The translations under genes were made by a program, and so were the position numbers. Positions 42,279-50,974 of a stretch of DNA of 64,000 nucleotides are shown here, piece by piece. Each line of letters starts with the position of its first letter. The stretch's first letter is position 1. Below the pieces are notes generated by a model that was given only the letters and a program-made list of their open reading frames with translations, ran no database searches and had not been told where the DNA came from. This DNA comes from Lentisphaeria bacterium UBA4640 (GTDB lineage: Bacteria; Verrucomicrobiota; Lentisphaeria; Victivallales; UBA1829): the NCBI GenBank assembly GCA_002405835.1, contig DHMO01000005.1:62001-126000 (forward strand), given 5' to 3'.

Positions 42279-43217
42279 TTATTTCCCTCCGGTCAGGCGT
42301 TTCAGGCGGTTTCTGATTTTTGTGCTGAGGCTGATGAACGGGGCAGTTAGACGGCAGATCGTTTCATGCGCGGAGTTCAGCGGGAACGGTACGTCGGCAG
42401 GACGGATGAAGCCTGCGGCGAGGGCGTAGTTGACCACGTCCGTATAGCGCTTGAAATGACGGATGGAGTATGGGGTCCAGCCGTGCCACGGTTTCGGCGA
42501 GCCGATGAAGTGAACATAAAGCTCGTTGATGTCCTTGTCCAGACGGTAGGTCTTCGCGGTCTCCGGCGCGCAGTCGGCAAAACAGAGGAGGCTGTTGAGG
42601 ACGGATTCATCGAGCTGATGATAGAATTTGAGTCTGCGGTCGACGACGCCGACGTTTCCGGCGGGAAGGAGCTTCATCATCTGTTCATCCCAGCGTTTGA
42701 GAAAAGGACGCGCGGATTTGTGAACGGAGAGGTAGCAGGCGGAACAGCTCTGTAGATTGCGCGGAGTCTCGCGCTCGCCGACATCCGAACGCCACGCGTC
42801 AAGAATCGCGGCCGGAATGGTGTGTCCGTCTTCACCATATGTGTAATTGCGGAACGCCTGCGGATTTTCCTGTTCGGAGCGTTTGCGGATATGGATTTCG
42901 CCCGGGTGTTCGGGAATGAGACGTGCGGAGCAGTTGCCGGTGAAAAAGCTGTCGCTGTCAACCCAGGTGATGTATTCGGTATCGGCGAGAAGCATGATTG
43001 CCGGTTTGATGCACGTGAGCGAACGGGACGTGGAATCAAGGTGATGGATGCGGACGTTTCCGAGCTGTTCGAGCATGGCGGCCGCTTCGGGGGTGAAACG
43101 GTATGCTCCGACGAGGACTGGTTCATCCATTCCGTTTTTCCGCATGGAGGCGATCAGGAGAAAAAGTCCCCAGAGATAATTGATGTCACCGGCGGTGACG
43201 ATGGTATTGTTTTTCAT
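42279..43217 (-). CDS. putative glycosyltransferase, GT8-like fold
   Basis: A 312-residue protein that appears to have a GT-A fold: VTAGDINYLWGLFLLIASM at the start and a D-S-D metal motif at 87-89 in ITWVDSDSFF. A late histidine-rich segment (ELYVHFIGSPKPWHGW) resembles the HxxGxxKPW motif of family 8 transferases. That combination supports a retaining galactosyl- or glucosyl-type transferase. It overlaps the polymerase/ligase gene by 4 bp. Family 8 placement is by motif only; I am moderately sure it is a sugar transferase and unsure of the donor. Confidence 0.7.
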   Translation of the reverse strand: MKNNTIVTAGDINYLWGLFLLIASMRKNGMDEPVLVGAYRFTPEAAAMLEQLGNVRIHHLDSTSRSLTCIKPAIMLLADTEYITWVDSDSFFTGNCSARLIPEHPGEIHIRKRSEQENPQAFRNYTYGEDGHTIPAAILDAWRSDVGERETPRNLQSCSACYLSVHKSARPFLKRWDEQMMKLLPAGNVGVVDRRLKFYHQLDESVLNSLLCFADCAPETAKTYRLDKDINELYVHFIGSPKPWHGWTPYSIRHFKRYTDVVNYALAAGFIRPADVPFPLNSAHETICRLTAPFISLSTKIRNRLKRLTGGK

Positions 43218-44587
43218 GCGGCAAGTCTCCTTGATCCGGTGTTTTGAAGTGAGGCGGTTTTCAGTTCGCGCCAGTGGCGGTTCATGTAGTCAATGACGGC
43301 GAAGAAGATCATGAGTTCGAGGAAGTTCACCTGCTGTTTGAGGACCCATTCGAGAACGGACTGGATGTAAATGACCGTGAATCCGCCGAGCAGTCCGGCG
43401 GGGATGAAGAAGTATTCCGTGCGGCGCAGTCTGCCTGCGAGTTTCAGAGCAACGGTCCAATGATAGAAGAAGAGCGCCAGGAGCAGGAGGAAGCATGGAA
43501 TTCCGCATTCGGCGCAGACAAGGAGATAGATGGTTTCGACGATGCCGTCCTTGTAGTCGTCGGTGAATCCTTTCCTGGGGTCGCGGTGTTCGCTGTATTC
43601 ATAAGGCGGGTTGATTTTGATTCCCCAGTTGTTTAGTCCGATGCCGAAGAGTGGTTCATCGAGAATCATGTTCCGTGCGGCGATGGCGAAGTTGATGCGT
43701 GTCTGCCCGGAGGATTCGGGGGCGGATTCGAAGCGTTCGATGAGGCGCGGCGCGAGAATGAGCAGTCCGAGCAGTCCGGCAAGCGCCATCATGGAGAGAA
43801 ACTGAACCTTGCGTATTTTCCAGTCGAAGAGGAGCGAGACTGCGGCGGTGACTGCGCATCCGACCGGGTAGCACGCCATGGCTCCGCGCGAGTAGGTGCG
43901 GAAGAGAACCGCCGAGGCGAGCGCGAATACGCCGAATCCGATCCAGCGCATTTTTGCTCCGGAGGCGTTCAGGAAGAGCGAGAGGAAAAGTGCTCCGAGC
44001 AGTCCGGCGAACATCGCAAGGCTGTTCTGGTGCGGAAACTGCGCGCGCACCTGGTAGATCCCGGAGAAGTGCTGCTGAACCACGGAGAGGAAGACGCAGA
44101 ACATGACCGCCGCGAATCCGGCAAGCAGCGGAAGGGGATCGCCTTTTGTGAAATCGAGGTGATAGTAGACCGCGAGGTAGACGACGTAGATCATGCACAT
44201 TTTCCAGACCTCAAAGAAGGAGAAAAGCGTGTTTTCCGCTGTCAGCAGGGAGGGCAGGGAGAGCAGAAAGTAACCGAGGTAGAGCCATGCTCCCGGATTC
44301 GGGAAGAGGGGACGCAGACCGCGCCGCAGGACGAGCGCACCGATGATTGCCGCCGCGGCAAGATAGATCAGCGAGACTTCCATTCCGCGCGCGGTTCCGC
44401 GGTAGAGCTCGTGCGAGAAAAAGTTGATGGAAGTCTGCTGGAACATGAGCAGGGGCAGAACCAGGGCAATGATGCTCCAGTACAGCAGACGGCGGTTCAT
44501 CGAGAGGAAGACTGCCGCCGGCGGTACGCAGAAGAGTGTCGCTGTGAAGATGAGATATTTCAAATTCCGCCTCAGAAATTGGCCCAT
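43214..44587 (-). CDS. O-antigen ligase / Wzy-type polymerase
   Basis: A 457-residue protein with about 11-12 hydrophobic segments and one large soluble loop near residues 290-350. The loop contains ARNMILDEPLFGIGLNNWG, the motif found before the last helices of Wzy_C/WaaL-family proteins. It should polymerise the flipped repeat units in the periplasm, or ligate the polymer. It is the only polymerase candidate in the operon, so the polymerase role is preferred. It overlaps the Wza-like gene by 16 bp. Confidence 0.85.
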   Translation of the reverse strand: MGQFLRRNLKYLIFTATLFCVPPAAVFLSMNRRLLYWSIIALVLPLLMFQQTSINFFSHELYRGTARGMEVSLIYLAAAAIIGALVLRRGLRPLFPNPGAWLYLGYFLLSLPSLLTAENTLFSFFEVWKMCMIYVVYLAVYYHLDFTKGDPLPLLAGFAAVMFCVFLSVVQQHFSGIYQVRAQFPHQNSLAMFAGLLGALFLSLFLNASGAKMRWIGFGVFALASAVLFRTYSRGAMACYPVGCAVTAAVSLLFDWKIRKVQFLSMMALAGLLGLLILAPRLIERFESAPESSGQTRINFAIAARNMILDEPLFGIGLNNWGIKINPPYEYSEHRDPRKGFTDDYKDGIVETIYLLVCAECGIPCFLLLLALFFYHWTVALKLAGRLRRTEYFFIPAGLLGGFTVIYIQSVLEWVLKQQVNFLELMIFFAVIDYMNRHWRELKTASLQNTGSRRLAA

Positions 44588-45627
44588 GTGTAAACGGGTG
44601 AGAGTATCAGGTTTGTCAGCTGTGCGGTCGGGATGAGCTTGCGCACAAAGACGTTGTATTCCGCCATGTCGTCTTTCGGAATGTAGACGACGTCGCCCGG
44701 TTCAAGCATGACGTTCGGGGCGCGTCCCTGGAGCACGGCGTCGAGGTCGACTTTGTAGAGCGACGGGTTCGCCACGCCGCCGCGGATGATGATTGCATAC
44801 TGCCAGTAGGTTTCCTTGACGTGTCCGCCGGAAGCAAGCAGTTCGAGAAGCCCAAGGTTCTTGTCCCAGAGACGTTTATGAGGAGTGTTGACTTCTCCGA
44901 TGAGGCAGACCATGCTTTCGGAGCGGACGGCAATGTAGATGTAGTCGCCTTTGCGGAGCTGGAGATTGTGGTCGGGATCGCCCTGCTCGATGGCTTTGAA
45001 GAAATCAAGCGGAATCGCTTTGCCGTCGCGGATGAAAAGAGAGTGCTGAAGGTCGGCGGCGTCGAGAACCTGTCCGTCGAAGTAACGGGTGGAGGAGCCT
45101 CCGGCCTGCGCGTAGAGGTCGGTGAGACGCATTCCGTTTGAGATGCCGTACATGCCGGGGTGGGTTACAGCACCGGCGATGGAGGCTGTCTGCGAACTGA
45201 TCTTGATGGGGGAAACGCCGACTTTCGGATTTTTGATGTAGACTTTCAGAATCTCTTCGAGTTTTTGCGAGGCTTCAAGCAGAGTGAGCCCGGCGAGCTT
45301 GATCTGTCCGATGAAGACCATACCGATAAAGCCGTCGGGGGTGACGGTCGTTTTGATATTGAGGTCGGTGTGGTTGTAGACGACGATTTCGAGCATGTCG
45401 CCGGCGTTGATTGTGTAGGGCGGTTCGGGCTGTTTCGCAAGGCGGCGGAGATAAGCGAGCTGCTTTGCGCGGTCAGCGTCGGTGATGCCTGTTTCATCGA
45501 CGATGGCGTTGCGGGATTCCGAGAGGAGGGGGAACTCGCTGTAGTTCGCGGTGAAGCGGTCGTAGCAGCCGGCAAGGAAAAGCGCGGCTGCGGAGATGAA
45601 AAACAGGTACGGGAGTTTCATGTTCAT
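44572..45627 (-). CDS. outer-membrane polysaccharide export lipoprotein (Wza-like)
   Basis: A 351-residue lipoprotein. The signal peptide ends in the lipobox FLAGC with the lipidated Cys21. The Poly_export domain begins at about 93 (PYTINAGDMLEIVVYNH) and is followed by SLBB-type repeats, including IASQTASIAGAV and VCLIGEVNTP regions. Proteins of this family form the outer-membrane export channel for capsule or exopolysaccharide. It overlaps the Wzc-like gene by ATGA, the usual gene order for an export pair. Confidence 0.9.
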   Translation of the reverse strand: MNMKLPYLFFISAAALFLAGCYDRFTANYSEFPLLSESRNAIVDETGITDADRAKQLAYLRRLAKQPEPPYTINAGDMLEIVVYNHTDLNIKTTVTPDGFIGMVFIGQIKLAGLTLLEASQKLEEILKVYIKNPKVGVSPIKISSQTASIAGAVTHPGMYGISNGMRLTDLYAQAGGSSTRYFDGQVLDAADLQHSLFIRDGKAIPLDFFKAIEQGDPDHNLQLRKGDYIYIAVRSESMVCLIGEVNTPHKRLWDKNLGLLELLASGGHVKETYWQYAIIIRGGVANPSLYKVDLDAVLQGRAPNVMLEPGDVVYIPKDDMAEYNVFVRKLIPTAQLTNLILSPVYTWANF

Positions 45628-47603
45628 CCTTTCTGCTCCATGTTTCTGGAGGGGCTGCCGATGATGACGGCGTAGAGCGGGCGGGTATTGCCTTTGTTGA
45701 GGTTGATTACATGACGCAGCATCATGCGCGGTGTGCGTTCGGCTCCGGCGAGGATGATGGAGGCGTCGCAGAATGCGAACATCTGCCGGAAGAAGAGCCC
45801 CTGTTTCTGAACGGGGAGTTCGCGGGTGATGAAGATGAGGTCGAAATTCTTTCCGAGCTCTTTCAAGTCCTCTTTGAGCAGACTCAGCTCGGCATGGGTG
45901 AGCATGTACGGATTTTCAACTGGCAGGAAGCCTTCGCCGCCGGAGCAGAAGATGGAGTGGAGAAGAGTCATATTGTCCTTTTCCTTGAAAACGGCGGAAT
46001 CGACGATGCGGAGGATCATGACGCGTTTTCCGTTGGAAGCGCCCTGCCAGAGGAGTGTTTCGGCGAGTTCCGGGGGAGTTTCGGAGCCGGGAAGATGACC
46101 GATGAAAACAAGTTCGGCTTTCGGGTTGGCGTCGAAGAAGGTGTAGTAGATTTCTCCGAGCATGTTGCGTCCGTGGGAAGCGGGACCGTAGCCGTTTCCG
46201 TCGCGCGGGAGAATGCCGAGCGGAACGATTCCGAAGTAGCAGTCCAGCTCCTCGTAACTTCCGACTTTTCCTGTTGTGAATTTGAAGATCAGCAGAGCGG
46301 CGGCCGCGAATCCGGTCAGGAAGAGAGAGAGAAAGAGGACGATAGCGATCTTCTTTTTGTCGAGCGCTTTTGTTTCCAGCGCGCGGTCGGCGAGTTCGAG
46401 CGGCTGAAGCTCTTTTTCGGCGGAGACTTTGAGGTAGTTGAGATCGGTGACCATGTGTTCCACGGTTTCAAGGTTTTTCCGGTTGGCTTCCTGATGAAGT
46501 TTCAGCTGATTCAGCTGCGGCAGAATTTCAATGAGTCTCTTCATGGTTGCTTCGTTCTTGGCGAGTTCCTGCCGCAGAACCGTGAGGTTCGCGGAGAGAT
46601 TGTCGTTTTCTGTCGATGTCTCTTCGAATTCTTTCTGAAGTTTTTCCGCGGCGCGGAGGCTCTCTTCCGAGACGGATTTGATACCTTCCCGGCGGAGAAA
46701 TTCTTCGTAAGCCTTGCGTTTGGCGTCACGGCGGGCTTTCAGCGCGAGCAGTTTCGGATTGCTGTCGGTGTAGAGCTGGCTCTGAACAAGCATTTCATCG
46801 TCGATTTCGTTCAGGTCCTTGAGCTGTTCTTTGATTTTCGCGGCGTTGCGGAGCGCGTTCGGATCAAGATTGCCGATGAGCAGGGAGAGTTTCTGCTTGC
46901 GCATCGCCATGTTCGTCTGGCGGATGACGAGTTCGGATAGTGTCTGTTTCTGCTCGGAGATATGCTGACGGAGACGTTCCAGTTCGGATGCAGGGTCGGT
47001 TAAGCCGATTTCCCGTGCGAGGCGGACGGCCTGTTCCGCGTTTTCGCGGATGCTCTGCTCCAGACGTTTTTTCTGCTGCTGGATGGCGTCCATCCAGTTT
47101 GCGAGATCTGCGAGACGGAATTCTCGGTACTGCTCCATGCAGACGCGGGCGAAGGTGTTGGCTTTGAGAATGGCGTCCTTTTCCGTGTTGGCGCCTGCGA
47201 GAATCTGAAAGAGACGGTTCTGGTTGCGCTTCTGATGAATCTCGATGTTGTCGCCGGTGATGCGTCCGTCCGCTCCGGATTTTGCAAGTTCCGCCGTGGT
47301 GCGGGAGAAGGTTGTGTTGCGCCCGAAAAGCTGAAGCATCGCATGGTCGTCGATTGTTTTGTAATAAGAGGATTCCTTCGGCTGGTAGAGAAGTTCCAGT
47401 TCCGCCGTGAAACGGGTCGCGGAACGTTTGCTGCGGACAACAAAAAGCGCGGAGAGCAGAAACAGAATGAGAAGGAAAAGCAATCCGAACAGAAGCAGAT
47501 GACGGAGCAGAAGCATCTGCACAAGTTTGCGGAGCTTCTCCATGCGCAGAAGTTGTTCCCGTTCGTTTTCTTCTTCAAAATTGACTGGATGCTGCTGATT
47601 CAT
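45624..47603 (-). CDS. Wzc/GumC-like chain-length protein with degenerate BY-kinase domain
   Basis: A 659-residue inner-membrane protein with an N-terminal transmembrane helix (about 34-55), a long coiled-coil periplasmic region (about 160-400) and a second helix near 425-450 (VLFLSLFLTGFAAAALLIF). A cytoplasmic domain (about 485-655) with the Wzc tyrosine-kinase fold pattern follows. At the Walker A position the sequence is IGHLPGSETPPE (from residue 505), lacking the GK[ST] needed to bind ATP, and there is no C-terminal tyrosine cluster. It probably controls chain length and bridges to Wza without kinase activity. This is the GumC-like version of the export pair. Confidence 0.85.
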   Translation of the reverse strand: MNQQHPVNFEEENEREQLLRMEKLRKLVQMLLLRHLLLFGLLFLLILFLLSALFVVRSKRSATRFTAELELLYQPKESSYYKTIDDHAMLQLFGRNTTFSRTTAELAKSGADGRITGDNIEIHQKRNQNRLFQILAGANTEKDAILKANTFARVCMEQYREFRLADLANWMDAIQQQKKRLEQSIRENAEQAVRLAREIGLTDPASELERLRQHISEQKQTLSELVIRQTNMAMRKQKLSLLIGNLDPNALRNAAKIKEQLKDLNEIDDEMLVQSQLYTDSNPKLLALKARRDAKRKAYEEFLRREGIKSVSEESLRAAEKLQKEFEETSTENDNLSANLTVLRQELAKNEATMKRLIEILPQLNQLKLHQEANRKNLETVEHMVTDLNYLKVSAEKELQPLELADRALETKALDKKKIAIVLFLSLFLTGFAAAALLIFKFTTGKVGSYEELDCYFGIVPLGILPRDGNGYGPASHGRNMLGEIYYTFFDANPKAELVFIGHLPGSETPPELAETLLWQGASNGKRVMILRIVDSAVFKEKDNMTLLHSIFCSGGEGFLPVENPYMLTHAELSLLKEDLKELGKNFDLIFITRELPVQKQGLFFRQMFAFCDASIILAGAERTPRMMLRHVINLNKGNTRPLYAVIIGSPSRNMEQKG

Positions 47604-47613
47604 GAGAGTTCTT

Positions 47614-48675
47614 TCAGTTGAAGTGTTGCCATGCGCGGTAAAGCCGTTCCGTGCGCGGGGGATGGAGCGGGGCGGAGTTCAGTACATCATAAAGTTCCGC
47701 GAGCACGCAGACCAGCGGATCGTCGCGGAACATCGGTGCGGGTTCCAGCGTGCGGGTGCGCAGAATCCAGCGCAGAAAATGTTTCCAGCCGTATGCGCCC
47801 TCGTGCAGAGCGAGCGCATGCAGGGCGCGGCGCAGTTCTCCGGACGAAGAGATGCCGGCGATGCGGAACAGCGTGTCGTTCCAGAGTCCGCGCAGTTCGC
47901 TCCAGTGTGCGGAGGGATCGGAAGGCATCCGGTCATGCGGGGCCGTTTTGAATGCAACCGCCTGAGCGTAAAGTTCGGCGGCCCGTTGCGGAAAAACTCC
48001 GGTCCGGGCAAGCTCAAGCAGACGCTTCCTGCGCTCTTCCACATGCCATAGATAATTTTTCTGCGCAATAAGAAACGCATCGCCGCAACCGAGGATGCAT
48101 TTGTTCCAGTTGCGGAGGATGAAACCCGTATCTCCGGAGTGCGAGTCCAGTTTTTCCCCCGCGAAGAGCAGCCCCATTCCGCGGTTGAGCATCAGACGGA
48201 CCGCTTCCATGAGCGGGAGCTGTTCCGGAGCGAGCGCGGGAACTGCGGAGGTCAGCGCATCATCGGAGCCGCAAATGGTGACGAACCCGTGGCGGAGCTC
48301 CTGGAACATCAGGGTTCTGGCGGAATGTTTGAGTTCGGAACTGTTTTTGACCGGACCGAAATCAACATCGATTCCAAGCTCCGCGTGCCATTTTCGGGAA
48401 ACCTCGCGGAGGGCGGAATCAATACGCGCTTTGCCCGCCTTGCCGAGTCCGGTTCCGACGGGAAAGAAATCAAGATCGTTGTAGAGCCGGGCGGTTCCGT
48501 CTTTACAGAAGACTCCGCCTTCTCCGCGGCCGTATCCGCCGCCGAGGTAGAGTCCAGCAAGCCCGTGGAGGCTGAGCGGGGAGACGTCATCGCGGATGCC
48601 CTCAAGAGCTTTGCGCAGGAGAGCTTCCGCCTCCGGGTTTGCGGAAGCGGTGAATTGGAGATTGTTGCGGTTCAT
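47614..48675 (-). CDS. putative nucleotidyltransferase-fold protein of unknown role
   Basis: A 353-residue soluble protein that I do not recognise as a named family. Residues 44-53 (LGGGYGRGEG) followed by NDLDFF (Asp67, Asp69) and DVDFGP (Asp103, Asp105) match the G-G/S...D-x-D...D pattern of the polymerase-beta-like nucleotidyltransferase superfamily. The remainder is mostly helical. Its place between the chain-length protein and the hexapeptide protein suggests a role in modifying a precursor or regulating a protein of the polysaccharide system, for example by nucleotidylation. This is a motif-level inference only. Confidence 0.6.
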   Translation of the reverse strand: MNRNNLQFTASANPEAEALLRKALEGIRDDVSPLSLHGLAGLYLGGGYGRGEGGVFCKDGTARLYNDLDFFPVGTGLGKAGKARIDSALREVSRKWHAELGIDVDFGPVKNSSELKHSARTLMFQELRHGFVTICGSDDALTSAVPALAPEQLPLMEAVRLMLNRGMGLLFAGEKLDSHSGDTGFILRNWNKCILGCGDAFLIAQKNYLWHVEERRKRLLELARTGVFPQRAAELYAQAVAFKTAPHDRMPSDPSAHWSELRGLWNDTLFRIAGISSSGELRRALHALALHEGAYGWKHFLRWILRTRTLEPAPMFRDDPLVCVLAELYDVLNSAPLHPPRTERLYRAWQHFN

Positions 48676-49892
48676 TATGAGAGCCCCCGCAAGAGAAATC
48701 CGGCGAACGTGATGCGCAGAACTGCGGGAACGGTCGCATGGTGACAGAAATAGAGGTCGTCGATGATCTGCTGTTCGGGGGAGGCGGAGACGGACCAGGC
48801 GTCGGAAGCGCAGAATACGTAATGCGGATCGCGGGCGGAGCGGCGCACGAGGTTTCCGCGGTGAAGCAGAGCATCCCAGATTTTCGGGTAGCGGTCCATT
48901 GAAAGTTTGCGTCCCCAGACGGAGTTCCGGAAGCGTTTTCCGAAGAGAGCGAGAACAAAATATGGAATCAGCAGCAGAAGCGCAAGGGCAAGCAGGAGGA
49001 TCCGTTCGGTCAGCACGGTGAAATCGAGTCCGTGCAGGGTTTTCATTTTCGACGAAACACCGATTTCCTCCTGGTCGACGTAAATCTCGTTTTCCGCATC
49101 GATGATGCGTCCGCCGGAGACGATTTTATCCTTGAATTCCATTTCGTATCCGACGTATGTATCGTCAAGAACGATGGTGTGTTCGAGAACGGTTCCGCGG
49201 TCGATGAGGGAATCTTCTCCGATGATAACACCGTTGCGGAGGGTGCAGTCGCGCTCAAGACGGATATTGTCGCTGAGCATGACGGGCGGTTCAATGGAAC
49301 AGTTCTGCTTGATGGAGACGTTCATTCCCGTGTAGACTCCGTTTTCCGCCGAGTACCCGGGGAGGGTGTAGGGGGCGGGAGAGCCCAGCAGGGCAAAGTT
49401 GAGGTCGAAGTACTCTTTGAGCGACCGGGGGCGGAGCAGCGGTCCGGTGTACCGTTTGAGCGAAGCGTGGGAGCAGAGATAAAGTCCGTCTTCCGAACTC
49501 CGCCCGGGGGTGCAGTCTTCGAGATGAGCAAAGATTTCCGCGAGTGTTCCGGTCTGCGGGAGGACTGGACCGCGGAAGATCAGTGTTTCATGTTCACCGA
49601 TGAATGCGGCGTTGCGTCCGGCGAGCGCCTGCACATCGGGGCTGAGGGAGGCGCCTTCATAGCTGATATGGAGAGGCCAGCGGTGTTCTTGAGACTCCAG
49701 ACGCCGGCGGAACGTGAGGTCGAGATTGTAATCGAGCACGAGTGCCCGTTCCGCGCCGAAGACGGTGCAGAGGTCCAGAAGATGTTCCGCGAGCGGTTTT
49801 CCCGCCAGGGGCAGGGAACAGAGACTCTTTCCCGGGAAGAACTCGTCACACCACTCGAATTCCGCTGTATATGGCTCAATGATGACGTTCAT
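48675..49892 (-). CDS. membrane-anchored NDP-sugar-transferase-like protein with left-handed beta-helix
   Basis: A 405-residue protein. The N-terminal region (1-180) resembles GlmU-like putative sugar nucleotidyltransferases (SLPLAGKPLAEHLLDL) but lacks the catalytic GGxGTRL loop. Residues 185-280 contain hexapeptide-type repeats (for example NGVIIGEDSLIDRGTVLEHT). A transmembrane helix (297-318) and a 90-residue C-terminal tail follow. A transmembrane helix after the beta-helix is unusual. It overlaps the sugar transferase gene by 1 bp (TGATG), so the product may present or modify the sugar nucleotide at the membrane for that enzyme. Function is not established; catalysis looks doubtful. Confidence 0.6.
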   Translation of the reverse strand: MNVIIEPYTAEFEWCDEFFPGKSLCSLPLAGKPLAEHLLDLCTVFGAERALVLDYNLDLTFRRRLESQEHRWPLHISYEGASLSPDVQALAGRNAAFIGEHETLIFRGPVLPQTGTLAEIFAHLEDCTPGRSSEDGLYLCSHASLKRYTGPLLRPRSLKEYFDLNFALLGSPAPYTLPGYSAENGVYTGMNVSIKQNCSIEPPVMLSDNIRLERDCTLRNGVIIGEDSLIDRGTVLEHTIVLDDTYVGYEMEFKDKIVSGGRIIDAENEIYVDQEEIGVSSKMKTLHGLDFTVLTERILLLALALLLLIPYFVLALFGKRFRNSVWGRKLSMDRYPKIWDALLHRGNLVRRSARDPHYVFCASDAWSVSASPEQQIIDDLYFCHHATVPAVLRITFAGFLLRGLS

Positions 49893-50620
49893 CAGTAGGC
49901 TCCTTTTCCGGTCAGAATGGCGGGAATGGTGAGAAAGAGAATTTTGAGGTCTTCGCGGAAGCTGCGGGCGCGGATGTACTCTTTGTCGAGTTTGACCTGT
50001 TTGGAAAACGGAATATCGCTGCGTCCGGAGATCTGCCAGAGGCAGGTGAGCCCGGGGATGACGTTGAGACGCTTGCGGTCTTCGAGTGAATAGTTCTGCA
50101 CTTCCTGCGGAAGCGGGGGCCGGGGACCGACGAGGCTCATGTCGCCGATCAGGACGTTGAAGAGCTGGGGGAGTTCATCCATGCTGGTCTTGCGCAGAAA
50201 ATGCCCGATTCCGGTGATGCGCGGATCGTGCTTCATCTTGAAGAGCACACCGTCTGCGGATTCATTCTGCGCGAGAAGGGCGGATTTCCTGCGCTCGGCG
50301 TCGATGTACATGCTGCGGAACTTATAGAATTTGAAGTGTCTTCCGAAGCGTCCGACGCGGACCTGCGAGAAGATGACTGGACCGGGCGATGTGAGCTTGA
50401 TTGCAATCGCGAGAATCAGCATCAGCGGAGCGAGCGCGATCATGGCGGCGAGAGAGAGAAAGATATCAAGAAGCCGTTTGATGAAATAGGACATGGCGAC
50501 AGTGAAATTCCAGAACTGCATCCGCAGAACGAGAGCGCCTCTTTCCCCGGAACGTTTTTCGAGTTCCCGGGAAAGAGCTGTGAGCTTGTTTTCGAGCTGT
50601 TTTCTGGTCTTGTCGTTCAT
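49892..50620 (-). CDS. polyprenyl-phosphate sugar-1-phosphate transferase (monotopic PGT)
   Basis: A 242-residue phosphoglycosyl transferase that starts repeat-unit synthesis by moving a sugar-1-phosphate onto undecaprenyl phosphate. It has one hydrophobic helix (46-74), the KFRSM motif at 100-104, the catalytic Asp148-Glu149 pair in TSMDELPQL, and the late MSLVGPRPPLP signature. It is short: the multi-helix N-terminal domain of WbaP/WcaJ is replaced by a charged, possibly coiled-coil segment (1-30). It is the first biosynthetic gene after the signalling genes. Confidence 0.93.
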   Translation of the reverse strand: MNDKTRKQLENKLTALSRELEKRSGERGALVLRMQFWNFTVAMSYFIKRLLDIFLSLAAMIALAPLMLILAIAIKLTSPGPVIFSQVRVGRFGRHFKFYKFRSMYIDAERRKSALLAQNESADGVLFKMKHDPRITGIGHFLRKTSMDELPQLFNVLIGDMSLVGPRPPLPQEVQNYSLEDRKRLNVIPGLTCLWQISGRSDIPFSKQVKLDKEYIRARSFREDLKILFLTIPAILTGKGAY

Positions 50621-50639
50621 AAAAATTCTGAAATCGGCG

Positions 50640-50960
50640 TTACGTGCAGGCGGAGAATTCCTTTTCCAGTTCCGCGAAGACCGGTCTGCATCCGGCGGAA
50701 TCGTTCAGTTTTGCCTTCTGTTCAAGGTCGAGAGCAAGTTCTCTGAGCAGATTTTCTCCGACGATTGCGGCGTCTCCCTTGAGTGTATGGGCGGCGTGGG
50801 TGAGAGCGGCGAAGTCTCCTGTATTCAGGGCGTCATGGGCAGCGGAGAGGTTTTTCCGAAAGCCGCGCAGAAATTCTTCGTACACCTCTGCGAGGAGCGC
50901 CGGATCATCGCTTGCCAGCTGCTCAATCAGATAATTTTTAACAGAATCTTTCATATTCAT
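50640..50960 (-). CDS. histidine phosphotransfer (HPt) protein
   Basis: A 106-residue four-helix HPt domain. The phospho-accepting histidine is His58 in HAAHTLKGDAAIVG, the canonical H-x-L-K-G context. It should relay phosphate from the receiver of the hybrid kinase at the far end of the operon to the receiver of the REC-PP2C protein just upstream. ATG 50960 was chosen because AGGAGG lies nine bases before it; the frame opens at 50990. Gaps to its neighbours are 14 and 19 bp. Confidence 0.9.
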   Translation of the reverse strand: MNMKDSVKNYLIEQLASDDPALLAEVYEEFLRGFRKNLSAAHDALNTGDFAALTHAAHTLKGDAAIVGENLLRELALDLEQKAKLNDSAGCRPVFAELEKEFSACT

Positions 50961-50974
50961 GGACTTATACCTCC

